DNA from: JBBDWZ01 sp050732575
Lineage (GTDB): Bacteria > Gemmatimonadota > Gemmatimonadetes > Longimicrobiales > RSA9
Reading direction: 5' to 3'
Assembly (NCBI GenBank): GCA_050732575.1
Contig: JBOHRF010000020.1
Span: 1 to 37,266, forward strand
Length of the DNA stretch: 37,266 nucleotides
Both the position numbers and the translations under genes were made by a program. The notes under the pieces were generated by a model that was given only the letters and a program-made list of their open reading frames with translations, was not told the DNA's origin and searched no databases. Positions 16,300-24,674 of this stretch are shown here, in pieces (the first letter of the stretch is position 1; each line of letters begins with the position of its first letter).

Positions 16300-16938
16300 A
16301 TGCCGGGCCTTTTCATCGCTTTCGAAGGGGTCGAGGGCTGCGGAAAATCGACGCAGGCGCGGTTGCTCGGGCGTTGGCTGGAGGCGCGGGGCGTGCCTCA
16401 TCGCCTGACGCGTGAGCCGGGCGGGACGGCGGTAGGCGAACAGATCCGGACCTTGCTGTTGCACAGCGGCGACATTGGGGCGGAAACCGAGCTGCTGCTC
16501 ATGTTGGCGGCGCGCGCCGCGCACGTGCGGGAAGTGCTCGAGCCGGCGCTGCGGTCCGGTGAGATCGTGATCAGTGATCGCTACGAATTATCGACGTTTG
16601 CATACCAGGCACTGGGTCGCGATCTGGGCCTGGAGCGCGTCAAGACGTTGAACAGCCTGGCCACGGGAGGCCTCAAGGCGGACCTGAACCTCGTGCTCGA
16701 TGTCGAATCTTCCCAGGGGAGCGCGCGCCGCGCGCAGAGGGGCGGGGGCCAGGATCGGATCGAGCGGGAGAGCGCGGCTTTCCACGCCCGTGTTGCCGAG
16801 GCATACCGATTGCTCGCCAGCACAGAGCCGGCCGTAGCACTGGTCAATGGGAGGCCCGTCGCAGAGGCGGTGCACCAGTCGATCCTGCAGTTGCTACAGG
16901 CGCGTTTTTCCGAAACATTCCCTTCGAAAGCGGGTTAG
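16300..16938 (+). CDS. tmk: Thymidylate kinase
   Basis: Phosphorylates dTMP to dTDP. It begins LFIAFEGVEGCGKSTQARLL, with the P-loop near residue 10. The LTREPGGTAVGEQIR segment and the DRY motif ISDRYELSTFAYQALGRDL follow, then a lid region with QDRIERE. Length 212 is normal. The open frame continues upstream into ino1, but ATG 16300 is placed exactly as in the family. The residues before it would come from the repeat element. No ribosome binding site is evident. Confidence 0.94.
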   Translation: MPGLFIAFEGVEGCGKSTQARLLGRWLEARGVPHRLTREPGGTAVGEQIRTLLLHSGDIGAETELLLMLAARAAHVREVLEPALRSGEIVISDRYELSTFAYQALGRDLGLERVKTLNSLATGGLKADLNLVLDVESSQGSARRAQRGGGQDRIERESAAFHARVAEAYRLLASTEPAVALVNGRPVAEAVHQSILQLLQARFSETFPSKAG

Positions 16939-16954
16939 AACCGAGACTGACTCG

Positions 16955-16970
16955 GCCCGCTCGGGCGGGC
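16955..16970 (+). other. Short hairpin between tmk and ctpA
   Basis: GCCCGC and GCGGGC form a perfect 6-bp stem with a TCGG loop, 17 bases after the tmk stop. No T-run follows, so it may be an attenuator or mRNA-stabilising hairpin. The ctpA Shine-Dalgarno GGAGG (16974-16978) lies just beyond it. Confidence 0.4.
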
Positions 16971-16986
16971 ACTGGAGGTTCGAGAA

Positions 16987-18645
16987 ATGATGAAACGTTC
17001 CGTTTTCGCTCCGCTTCTGGTCGGGGGCATTGCCCTGGCGACCGGCGGCTGGTTTTTGCAGCGCGGAGTGAACCAGGATCAGAACGTATACGTGCAGGCC
17101 AAGCTTTTCGATGAAGTCGTGCATCGCGTGTCCGACAGCTTCGTGGACAAGAAAGAGCCTTCGCAACTGTATCAGATGGCCATCGACGGGCTGATCGAGG
17201 AGTTGGGCGACCCGCACACGACGTTCATGACGCCCAGCGACTACGGTGCACTGAAGATGGAAACGCAGGGCGAGTACGGTGGCCTGGGCATGCAGATCGG
17301 CAAGCGGGATGGTTGGATAACGGTAATTGCGCCACTGCCCGGCACGCCGGCCGAGAAGGCGGGCATCCTGTCGGGCGATCAGATCGTCGAATTCAACGGG
17401 CAGTCCACGGTGGAGTGGAACGAGGACCGGGCGGTCGAGACGCTGCGCGGTCCCAAAGGTACGACCGTCGATCTGAAGGTGAAGCGGTTGGGTGTGGATC
17501 AGCCCATTCCCTTCAAGATCGTGCGCGCCGAGATCCACGTACGCGCCGTGCCCGCCTCGTATCTGATGGACGGTGGTGTGGGCTACATCCAGCTTTCGTT
17601 CTTCCGAGAAAGCTCAACGGACGAGTTGCGCTCTGCGCTGCGCGACCTGCAGAAGCAGGGTGCCAAGAGTGTGATCCTTGACCTGCGTAGCAATCCGGGC
17701 GGATTGCTGGACCAGGGCGTGAGTGTTTCTGACCTGTTCCTGGAGAAGGGCCAGCTGGTAGTCGAGACGCGCAGTCGCCTGGCGTCACAAAACCAGAAGG
17801 CGTTTGCCGTGGACGGAGACGAATTCCCGGGCATGCCCGTAGCCGTGCTGGTTGATCCCTTCAGCGCTTCAGCCTCCGAGATCCTGGCGGGTGCACTGCA
17901 GGATCATGACCGCGCGCTGGTCGTTGGTCGTACGACCTATGGCAAGGGTTCTGTACAGCAGGTGTTCCCGCTCTCCAATCAGAATTACCTGAAGATGACG
18001 ACCGCGCGCTGGTACACACCCGTGGGCCGCTCGATTCAGAAGCCGTTCCGCATGGATGGCAACGCCGTAGCCGAGCCCGAAGATGATCAGCGGCCGAATG
18101 GCGGAGCCGAAGGAGCCAAGGGAGACACCTCGAAGCCGATCTTCCGCACGGATCAGGGACGCATTGTTTACGGCGGCGGCGGCATCCATCCCGACATCGT
18201 GGTCATCGACACGTTGCGCACGAACGAGCGCACGTTGTTCGAGTCTTTGAGCAAGACCTGGAGCAAGTTCCTGGAAACGCGCTTCCGCTATGGCGTTCGG
18301 TACGTGCGCGAGCACCCCAACCTGCAGCCAGGTTTCACGGTGACGCCCGAGATGCTCGGCGAGTTCTACTCGGCGCTGCAGCAGGGCGGGGCGACCGTCG
18401 ATCGCGAACTGTACAATAGCGCGTCGAAGTGGGTCGCCAACTGGCTGGCCTACGAGATTTCGAAGTCGAAATGGGGCGTCCAGGAAGCGAATCGCCGAGT
18501 AAACGCAGAATCTCCGGAAGTGCGCATCGCCGCCGATCTGCTGCGTCGCTCCACATCGCCCAAGCAGTTGTTTGCCGAAGCCGATGTGTACAACGCGCAA
18601 CACAAACAGAAGGAGAACGCGGCCAAGCCGGGCGCGCGCCAGTGA
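16987..18645 (+). CDS. Carboxy-terminal processing serine protease, S41 family
   Basis: CtpA/Prc-type periplasmic protease that trims or degrades proteins from the C-terminus. The N-terminus has a hydrophobic anchor or signal (PLLVGGIALATGGWFL). A PDZ domain (about 85-175) contains GGLGMQIG and PAEKAGILSGDQIVEFNG. The S41 catalytic domain has LDLRSNPGGLLDQGV, the catalytic Ser295 in FSASASE and Lys320 in TYGKGSVQQ, spaced 25 residues apart as in E. coli Prc (S430/K455). An extra C-terminal region of about 170 residues, including a helical tail, follows KPF. A good GGAGG site supports the ATG at 16987. Confidence 0.92.
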   Translation: MMKRSVFAPLLVGGIALATGGWFLQRGVNQDQNVYVQAKLFDEVVHRVSDSFVDKKEPSQLYQMAIDGLIEELGDPHTTFMTPSDYGALKMETQGEYGGLGMQIGKRDGWITVIAPLPGTPAEKAGILSGDQIVEFNGQSTVEWNEDRAVETLRGPKGTTVDLKVKRLGVDQPIPFKIVRAEIHVRAVPASYLMDGGVGYIQLSFFRESSTDELRSALRDLQKQGAKSVILDLRSNPGGLLDQGVSVSDLFLEKGQLVVETRSRLASQNQKAFAVDGDEFPGMPVAVLVDPFSASASEILAGALQDHDRALVVGRTTYGKGSVQQVFPLSNQNYLKMTTARWYTPVGRSIQKPFRMDGNAVAEPEDDQRPNGGAEGAKGDTSKPIFRTDQGRIVYGGGGIHPDIVVIDTLRTNERTLFESLSKTWSKFLETRFRYGVRYVREHPNLQPGFTVTPEMLGEFYSALQQGGATVDRELYNSASKWVANWLAYEISKSKWGVQEANRRVNAESPEVRIAADLLRRSTSPKQLFAEADVYNAQHKQKENAAKPGARQ

Positions 18646-18665
18646 TGCTGTACTGAGCGCGAGTC

Positions 18666-19493
18666 ATGAGCTTACTGGTTCTGCTCGCGCTGATACTGGT
18701 TGGGCTCATAGTCGGATTTACTTCTGGGCTGGTTGGAATTGGAGGAGGGGTACTCATCGTGCCCTTCCTCTATTTCTTTTACGGGCATTCCGACTGGAGT
18801 GGCGTGAACGTACCGCCTGAGCTGCATACGGCGGCGGCGCATGCAACCAGCTTGTTCGTGGTAGTGCCGACCGCGCTCTGGGGTGCGCGGTCATTCACAA
18901 AAGCGGGGCTGGTCATTTGGAAAGCCGCCCTCCCCATCGCGGCAGTTTCGGCAGTGGCCGCGGTTCTGGGTGCACGACTGGCGCTCATCATGGCGCCGGC
19001 TAGTGTGCGCACGGCATTCGGTGTGTTCCTGCTGGTGATCGGAATCCAGCTCTTGTGGCGGCCGCACGCGCTTTCCGGCCGGCCTCTTCGACTGCATCCA
19101 GTGGCCGTGATTGCTTCCGGGCTGGTAGCAGGTCTGTTATCCGGACTCATGGGCATTGGCGGTGGCGCCATAACGGCGCCCATGCTCATATACCTGATCG
19201 GCCTCGACCTCAAACCAGCGGCGGCCACGTCCCTGGCCATCATCGGGCTGGCCGCGATCTCGGGCACGATTACGTACGCCATGAGCGGACTCGGGGTGCA
19301 AGGCATGCCTCCGGGCAGCGTGGGATACGTGCACGTGCTGGCGGCCGTGCCCATTCTGGCGGGCTCCGTGGTTTCCGTGAAATGGGGCACGATCGCCAAT
19401 CAACGAATGCCGGAGAAATCACTGAAGTGGGTGTTCGCGGCTTTCTTCACTTTATTGGGGCTGTACCTGATCTGGCAAAACCTGCCTGCATGA
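18666..19493 (+). CDS. TauE/SafE-family membrane permease
   Basis: Probable anion exporter or sulfonate/sulfite-type transporter of the inner membrane. It has about eight hydrophobic segments and the family's internal duplication: GFTSGLVGIGGGVLIVPFL near residue 16 is echoed by AGLLSGLMGIGGGAITAPML near residue 155. Length 275 is typical. The substrate cannot be told from sequence, and no sulfur-metabolism genes are adjacent. The start at ATG 18666 has only a weak ribosome site. Confidence 0.88.
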   Translation: MSLLVLLALILVGLIVGFTSGLVGIGGGVLIVPFLYFFYGHSDWSGVNVPPELHTAAAHATSLFVVVPTALWGARSFTKAGLVIWKAALPIAAVSAVAAVLGARLALIMAPASVRTAFGVFLLVIGIQLLWRPHALSGRPLRLHPVAVIASGLVAGLLSGLMGIGGGAITAPMLIYLIGLDLKPAAATSLAIIGLAAISGTITYAMSGLGVQGMPPGSVGYVHVLAAVPILAGSVVSVKWGTIANQRMPEKSLKWVFAAFFTLLGLYLIWQNLPA

Positions 19494-19509
19494 ATATGAC
19501 GTGTCCACT

Positions 19510-19533
19510 CACAGCGATGTACTGACCGCTGTG
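19510..19533 (+). terminator. Hairpin after the TauE/SafE gene
   Basis: CACAGCG (19510-19516) and CGCTGTG (19527-19533) form a perfect 7-bp stem with a 10-base loop, 17 bases after the stop. There is no T-run, so it may be a weak terminator or attenuator. Confidence 0.4.
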
Positions 19534-19585
19534 GCTATGGCCGGGCGCAGGCCCATGCATTTCCTTCAACGGAGTCCGAGGTCGC

Positions 19586-20590
19586 GTGGCTGAAGCAACC
19601 GTTGATGTTTGGCGAGGTGCGTTAATCGAATCGCGCCATCGGGTGAGCGTGGCGGTATGCGATGCAGGACGTCAGTTGCGTGCGCGTTGTGGTGATCCCG
19701 ACCTGTTAATCTACGCGCGGTCTGCCATCAAGCCTTATCAAGCCTTACCTCTGGTTGAGGATGGAGTGGCGGAGCGCTTTGCCTTGAGTGCGGCTGAATT
19801 GGCGCTCTGCTGTGCATCACACAGCGGTGAAGCACGCCACATCGACGTTGCGCAGTCGCTGCTACGCAAAATCGGAGCGGCCGAAGAAGCGTTGGCGTGT
19901 GGCGCGCATGCGCCCTTTCACGAGCCAACGGCGCGCGCGCTGCGGGCGGCCGGCGAGGAGCCCACGCGTCTTCACAACAACTGCTCGGGCAAACATGCGG
20001 GCATGCTGGCTCTGGCGCGTCATCACGGCTGGTCGCTGAGCGGTTATCAAGCGCTCGAGCATCCGGTGCAGCAGCGCATGCTGCACGAAGTCTCACGGTG
20101 GATCGAACTGCCCGTCGAGGAAATCCCAGCGGCCGTGGACGGCTGCGGCGTGGCAACGTTCGCGGGACCCCTGCGCGCGTTTGCCTTCGGCTTTGCCCGG
20201 TTTGCCGCGGCCGCGCGGCGCGGCGAGATGGGGCCAGCACGCATTGTTGCGGCCATGACGCGTAATCCCGAATACGTGGGGGGGAGCGGACGCTTCTGCA
20301 CCGAGCTGATGCGGGTCACAGCCGGTCGCATCTTCGTCAAAGTAGGTGCCGAAGGCGTGTACCTGGCGGGAGCGCCAGGTGCCGAGCTGGGCATTGCAGT
20401 CAAGGTGGAGGATGGCGCACAACGCGCGGCGGAGCCAGCGCTCATCAGTGTTCTGCGCGCGCTCAGTTTGCTGACCGATGATGAGCTGGCCGGCGTGGCG
20501 CGCTTTGTGGAGCCGGTCCTGCACAACACGCGCAACGAGGAAGTCGGCGCGATCCGTGCCGCCCTGCAGCTGGAGCCCGGCCATGGATGA
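19586..20590 (+). CDS. L-asparaginase II-type protein
   Basis: Belongs to the thermolabile/Rhizobium-etli-type asparaginase family, unrelated to E. coli AnsA/AnsB. Family segments are YARSAIKPYQALPLVEDG, CCASHSGEARH, LHNNCSGKHAGMLALA, VDGCGVATFAGPL and RNPEYVGGSGRFCTELM. Length 334 is normal. It probably hydrolyses asparagine to aspartate and ammonia. The GTG start at 19586 has GAGG and GGAG sites upstream. Its end overlaps the following gene by eight bases, so the two are likely translated together. Confidence 0.9.
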   Translation: MAEATVDVWRGALIESRHRVSVAVCDAGRQLRARCGDPDLLIYARSAIKPYQALPLVEDGVAERFALSAAELALCCASHSGEARHIDVAQSLLRKIGAAEEALACGAHAPFHEPTARALRAAGEEPTRLHNNCSGKHAGMLALARHHGWSLSGYQALEHPVQQRMLHEVSRWIELPVEEIPAAVDGCGVATFAGPLRAFAFGFARFAAAARRGEMGPARIVAAMTRNPEYVGGSGRFCTELMRVTAGRIFVKVGAEGVYLAGAPGAELGIAVKVEDGAQRAAEPALISVLRALSLLTDDELAGVARFVEPVLHNTRNEEVGAIRAALQLEPGHG

Positions 20591-21221
20591 TCGTACCAGC
20601 GCGCTGGTAGCGTTGTCCGCCTCGCTGGCGCGAGGCAGTCGCGGTGAATGGCGCGATCACATGACGCGCGCGCTGCAGAGTTGCGCCGCAACCGAGATCG
20701 AAGAAGCCATTCTGCAGAGCTGCCTGTTCCTGGGCTATCCCACCACGCTGCAGGCCCTGGCCGTGTGGCGCGAAGTCACACAGGAACCGGTCAGCGTTGA
20801 GTCACCGGTCAATGTTGAAACCTGGCGCGAACGTGGGCAGGAAGTATGTGCGGCCGTATACGGCGGACAGTACGAGAGGTTGCGTGCAAACGTAGTGCGC
20901 TTGCATCCCGATGTGGAGCAGTGGATGCTGCTGGAGGGGTACGGCAAAATCATCGGTCGACCGGGATTCGACTTGAAGACGCGCGAACTTTGCATCATAG
21001 CCCTTTTGGCTTCTCAGGAGGCGCCGCACCAGCTTTATTCGCATTTGCGCGGTGCGCTGCAGACCGGGTCGTCACTGGCTGAAGTGGATGAAGTGGTGAT
21101 GAGTGTGGTGCGCGCACTGCCCACCGACCGCGCTCAGCAGGCACGACAGCTATGGAGCGAGCTGCGGGCTCGGAAACTGAAAGGTGACGGTGAGGGTGAC
21201 GGTGAGGAACGGCTGGAATAA
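20583..21221 (+). CDS. Carboxymuconolactone decarboxylase-family protein
   Basis: The C-terminal half has the CMD/AhpD-like pattern LKTRELCIIALLASQEAPHQLYSHLRGALQTGSSLAEVDEVV. The N-terminal half repeats a shorter version, EIEEAILQSCLFLGYPTTLQALAVWREV, suggesting two fused half-domains. The AhpD CxxC redox pair is absent, so a peroxidase-reductase role is unlikely; the actual function is unknown. ATG 20583 sits inside the end of the asparaginase gene. The last residues (KGDGEGDGEE) are encoded by the left arm of the GGTGACG element, so the C-terminus looks recently acquired. Confidence 0.82.
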   Translation: MDDRTSALVALSASLARGSRGEWRDHMTRALQSCAATEIEEAILQSCLFLGYPTTLQALAVWREVTQEPVSVESPVNVETWRERGQEVCAAVYGGQYERLRANVVRLHPDVEQWMLLEGYGKIIGRPGFDLKTRELCIIALLASQEAPHQLYSHLRGALQTGSSLAEVDEVVMSVVRALPTDRAQQARQLWSELRARKLKGDGEGDGEERLE

Positions 21222-21290
21222 TCAGGCAGGTGGGAAGCATGCCCATTGGAAAGTGTTGACCTCACGGTCAAGGTCGCTGTCACTTTTCCG
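21180..21290. repeat. Nested inverted element with GGTGACG arms before obg
   Basis: The left arm (21180-21207, units GGTGACGGTGAG) lies within the 3' end of the upstream gene. The right arm (21258-21290) is its approximate inverse complement. A small central stem, TGGG 21231-21234 with CCCA 21242-21245, sits near the midpoint. The right arm ends eight bases before the obg ATG, which has no visible Shine-Dalgarno. Confidence 0.7.
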
Positions 21291-21298
21291 TTCCCGAC

Positions 21299-22327
21299 AT
21301 GTTCGTTGATCTCGCGACCGTTCATATGGCCGCCGGCACGGGCGGATCGGGAGCCGAAGCGTGGCGCCGCGAGATGGGTGTGGCGCGGGGCGGTCCGGCG
21401 GGTGGCGACGGCGGTCGCGGCGGTGATGTCATACTGCGCGCCGACCGCCAGTTGGCGACTCTGCTCGACTATAGCTACCAGCAACACTATCGCGCCGAAC
21501 GAGGTGAGCATGGTCAAGGCAAAAACCGAACGGGGCGCGATGGTGAGGATTTAATCCTGCGCGTGCCGGTCGGCACAGTGATCAAGGATGTGGACACGGA
21601 AGCGGTGCTGGGCGAGTTGATTGAAGATGGTCAGGAGTTGGTGGTGGCGCGCGGGGGTCGGGGTGGACGCGGTAATGCGGCGTTTGCCACACCGACCAAC
21701 CGCGCGCCCACGCGGTGGGAGCCGGGCGCGGAAGGTGAGGAGCGCAAGATTGCGTTCGAGTTGAAGCTGATTGCCGATGTGGGGCTCGTGGGTCAGCCCA
21801 ATGCCGGCAAGTCAACGTTCCTGGCTTCCATATCGGCCGCCACACCCAAAATTGCCGACTACCCGTTCACAACGCTCACGCCCAACCTGGGCGTGGTGCA
21901 GCTTTCGGATCAACGCACCTTCGTGGTGGCCGACATACCGGGAATCATAGAAGGTGCACACGAAGGCCGGGGCCTGGGTTTGCGTTTCCTGCGCCACATC
22001 GAGCGCACGCGAACGCTGGCCTTTCTCATTCCTGCGGATACCCCTGATGCCCAGGCCGAGTATGAGCTTCTGCGCAACGAGATCGCGTCGTATTCGGACC
22101 AATTGGGAGACAAGCCACACTGCGTAGTCATCACCAAGACGGATCTGCTGCCTTCCGGTGAGGCCGTGCCACCTGTCGATGCGCCAGACGCGTGGGGTCA
22201 ATTCGCGGTTTCTGCCGTGGCACGTCGCGGACTGGATAGCCTGCTGGAGGATTTGTGGAAGCACGTGCGCGACCGGTTGCACGAAGAAGTATTCCGTTCG
22301 GCACAAGACGAAGAATACGGGCCATAA
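21299..22327 (+). CDS. obgE: GTPase Obg/CgtA
   Basis: Essential GTPase linked to 50S ribosome assembly and stress control. The glycine-rich Obg fold occupies about residues 1-157 (GGPAGGDGGRGGDVILRAD, GRGGRGNAAFATPTNRAPT). The G domain has G1 GQPNAGKST at 165-173, the switch region KIADYPFTTLTPNLGVV, G3 DIPGIIEGAHEGRGLG and G4 TKTD. At 342 residues it ends shortly after the G domain and lacks the OCT C-terminal domain. The start MFVDLATVHMAAGTGG matches the family. Confidence 0.95.
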   Translation: MFVDLATVHMAAGTGGSGAEAWRREMGVARGGPAGGDGGRGGDVILRADRQLATLLDYSYQQHYRAERGEHGQGKNRTGRDGEDLILRVPVGTVIKDVDTEAVLGELIEDGQELVVARGGRGGRGNAAFATPTNRAPTRWEPGAEGEERKIAFELKLIADVGLVGQPNAGKSTFLASISAATPKIADYPFTTLTPNLGVVQLSDQRTFVVADIPGIIEGAHEGRGLGLRFLRHIERTRTLAFLIPADTPDAQAEYELLRNEIASYSDQLGDKPHCVVITKTDLLPSGEAVPPVDAPDAWGQFAVSAVARRGLDSLLEDLWKHVRDRLHEEVFRSAQDEEYGP

Positions 22328-22358
22328 CGACCATGAGAATGGCTGCAAAAACACGCGT

Positions 22359-22631
22359 ATGGTAGAGAAGGCGGAGCTGGAAGCGCTGCTCTACCTGCTC
22401 AATACATGGGTGGGGCCGCCGTTCTTGAGACCGTGGATAGAAGCCTACGGGTCCGCGCGCGCGACCTGGCGAGCGCTGCGCGCGCAGGTCTCGGCGGAGC
22501 GCTTGGCGCAGGCCGAGCGTTTCGTTCCCATGGGCCTGCGTGTCATAGAGGAACTGGGGGTCAGCATCATCACCATCCATGACGCTCGTTACCCGGAGCG
22601 TTTGAAGCACCTCGATGATGCGGCACCCTGA
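22359..22631 (+). CDS. dprA: DprA N-terminal part, ended by an in-frame UGA
   Basis: These 90 residues match the N-terminal helical domain of DprA (LLYLLNTWVGPPFLRPWIEAYG, then GVSIITIHDARYPERLKHLDDAAP), which normally runs straight on into the Rossmann core. The frame is instead closed by TGA at 22629-22631. The core continues in the same reading frame in the very next codon. The start is probably ATG 22359; the open frame continues upstream only as obg shadow. DprA loads RecA on incoming single-stranded DNA during transformation. See the following entry for the rest. Confidence 0.75.
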   Translation: MVEKAELEALLYLLNTWVGPPFLRPWIEAYGSARATWRALRAQVSAERLAQAERFVPMGLRVIEELGVSIITIHDARYPERLKHLDDAAP

Positions 22632-23420
22632 GTGCTTTTTGCTCGGGGCCGGCTCGAATTGCTGGGGCGCACGACTCTGGGTGTGGTAGGTTCGCGACGC
22701 TGCACGGAGTACGGCGCACAGAGCACGCAATTGCTCACCGTGCCGGTAGCGCGCGCCGGTGCTGTAATCGTGAGCGGGATGGCGCTGGGTATCGACAGCA
22801 TTGCGCACATCGCCGCCCTGGATGTTGGCGGTGATACCATCGCAGTGTTGGGCTGCGGCATCGACATTTGCTATCCACGCAGCGCACGCAAGTTGTTGGA
22901 AAGAATCGTGAGTAGCGGCCTGGTGCTCACTGAATTTGCGCCCGGCACACCACCACGGAATTATCATTTTCCCCACCGCAATCGGATCATAGCGCTGCTA
23001 TCGAACGCGGTACTGGTAGTGGAAGCAACCGAAGAAAGCGGGTCACTGATCACGGCCCGTCGTGCCATGCACCACATTCACGCGTTTGCCGTGCCCGGTC
23101 CGATCGGCCGGCCCACCAGCGCGGGCTGTAACCAGCTCATACGTGAGGGTGCGGAACTGGTGACGGGTGGTGCACAGATCATGGAATTCCTGAAACTCAC
23201 AGCGCCACCGGACGTGTTGGCAGACGAACCGTTTGAAGTCGATCCCGAGGCCCGTCACGTTTGGCGCGTGCTCACCCCGGACGGCTTGCACGTGGATGAA
23301 GTAGCTGGCCGCGCGCAGCTGCCCACGGCCGCGGTCACGCATGCGTTGCTGCAACTCGAGTTGGCGGGGCATGCGCGCCAGCTTCCGGGTAGCCGTTTTG
23401 CGCTGGCTGCGCGGAGGTAA
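22632..23420 (+). CDS. dprA: DprA core and winged-helix part
   Basis: This is the Rossmann-like DNA-binding core of DprA. It begins VLFARGRLELLGRTTLGVVGSRR, where an intact DprA would read ...P-x-VLFxRG without a break. Conserved parts are SGMALGIDSIAH, LGCGIDICYPRS, FPHRNRIIALLSNAVLVVEA and SGSLITARRA. A winged-helix domain closes it at about residues 205-262 (LHVDEVAGRAQLPTAAVTHALLQLEL). The GTG at 22632 directly follows the TGA, so termination-reinitiation could yield a separate 262-residue protein. Read-through or a nonsense mutation are the alternatives. Confidence 0.85.
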   Translation: MLFARGRLELLGRTTLGVVGSRRCTEYGAQSTQLLTVPVARAGAVIVSGMALGIDSIAHIAALDVGGDTIAVLGCGIDICYPRSARKLLERIVSSGLVLTEFAPGTPPRNYHFPHRNRIIALLSNAVLVVEATEESGSLITARRAMHHIHAFAVPGPIGRPTSAGCNQLIREGAELVTGGAQIMEFLKLTAPPDVLADEPFEVDPEARHVWRVLTPDGLHVDEVAGRAQLPTAAVTHALLQLELAGHARQLPGSRFALAARR

Positions 23421-23487
23421 CCGCGCGGCCGGCCGAGGGTAACAGGGAACTGAACGCCCAGATCAGGTCGGCTTGGCTCTGAATCGG

Positions 23488-24615
23488 ATGCATCATCTTT
23501 ATCTCCACGTACCCTTCTGTTTGCGTCGCTGCAGCTATTGTGACTTTGCGGTGCAGCCCACGCGCCAACCACCGGTGGAGGCGTGGCTGACGGCCATGAA
23601 GGAGGAGCTGCGTCTGACGCACGCCCAAACCGAATGGCCGACGCACATCCAATTGCGCACGTTGTACGTCGGTGGCGGCACGCCATCGCTGTTGGGCACA
23701 GGAGCGCTGACTCGCCTGCGTGCTCTGTTGGAGCAGCAAGGCACGGTTGAACCGGATGTGGAGTGGAGCGCGGAAGCGAATCCGGAGAGCTTCACGGCCG
23801 AGTTGGCGCGTGATTGGCTGGCTGCGGGCGTGAACCGAATCAGCCTGGGCGTGCAGTCTTTTCATGCACCCGCGCTGCGCTGGATGGGCCGCTTGCACGG
23901 CGCGGCAGGCGCCCACCGGGCCATGGAAGCTGCTCGCGCAGCGGGCTTCCAGAATGTCAGCGTCGATTTGATCTTCGGGCTGCCCACTCCGTTGCAGCGT
24001 GATTGGTCGCGCGATCTGGACCTGGCCCTGCAAATGGAGCCCGATCACGTCTCGTTGTACGGATTGACGGCGGAACCAGGTGCCGCGTTGGGACGCTGGG
24101 TGCGGGAAGGACGGGCGGAGCTGCCCGCAGAGGAAAGTTACGCGCAAGAATATCTGCACGCAGCGGAAGTCTTGAGCGGCGCGGGGTTCGTACACTACGA
24201 GGTTTCGAGTTTTGCCCGGCCGGGCCGCGAGTCGCAGCACAATCGTGCCTACTGGAGCGGTGCCGCATACCTGGGCCTCGGACCGGGCGCACATTCGTTT
24301 CGACCGCCAGAGCGGTTCTGGAACGTGCGTGATTGGGCGGATTATCTGAAGCGCCTGGCCGCTGGCCAATTGCCGCGCGCTGACTCCGAGATTGTGGGGG
24401 CGAAGGAGGCAGGTCTGGAACGGGTCTGGCTGGGACTGCGCACCCGCGAGGGCGCGGTCCTGCCAGAACGAACGGAAGCGCTGGAGCAAACGCTGCGGCG
24501 CTGGCAGACTTCGGGCTGGGCAAGGGTACAAGATGCGCGGGTTCGGCTGACGCCCGCGGGCTGGCTCTTGCTGGATCGATTGGCCGTGGAGTTGGACGGG
24601 TTGGCCCCGGCTTGA
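23488..24615 (+). CDS. hemW: HemW-type radical SAM haem chaperone
   Basis: Member of the HemN/HemW radical-SAM family. The start MHHLYLHVPFCLRRCSYCDF carries the CxxxCxxC cluster and lacks the extra N-terminal cysteine context of true HemN, so HemW (haem-binding, haem trafficking) is favoured over coproporphyrinogen oxidase. Other family segments are LYVGGGTPSLL, SAEANPESF, GVNRISLGVQSF and GFQNVSVDLIFGLPTPL. ATG 23488 is chosen over an upstream TTG at 23473. Length 375 is normal. Confidence 0.9.
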   Translation: MHHLYLHVPFCLRRCSYCDFAVQPTRQPPVEAWLTAMKEELRLTHAQTEWPTHIQLRTLYVGGGTPSLLGTGALTRLRALLEQQGTVEPDVEWSAEANPESFTAELARDWLAAGVNRISLGVQSFHAPALRWMGRLHGAAGAHRAMEAARAAGFQNVSVDLIFGLPTPLQRDWSRDLDLALQMEPDHVSLYGLTAEPGAALGRWVREGRAELPAEESYAQEYLHAAEVLSGAGFVHYEVSSFARPGRESQHNRAYWSGAAYLGLGPGAHSFRPPERFWNVRDWADYLKRLAAGQLPRADSEIVGAKEAGLERVWLGLRTREGAVLPERTEALEQTLRRWQTSGWARVQDARVRLTPAGWLLLDRLAVELDGLAPA

Positions 24616-24674
24616 CCCTGTCCGAGCGAACCTAACACATTGGCGGACCGCAATTGGACGATCAGAGGCGAAGT

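Noticed and set aside
23421..23487. GC palindrome near CGGCCGGCCG as a regulatory site
   Set aside because: Short self-complementary GC runs are frequent in this base composition and nothing else supports a function.
24616..24674. CIRCE operator before hrcA
   Set aside because: No TTAGCACTC/GAGTGCTAA-type inverted repeat is present in this gap.
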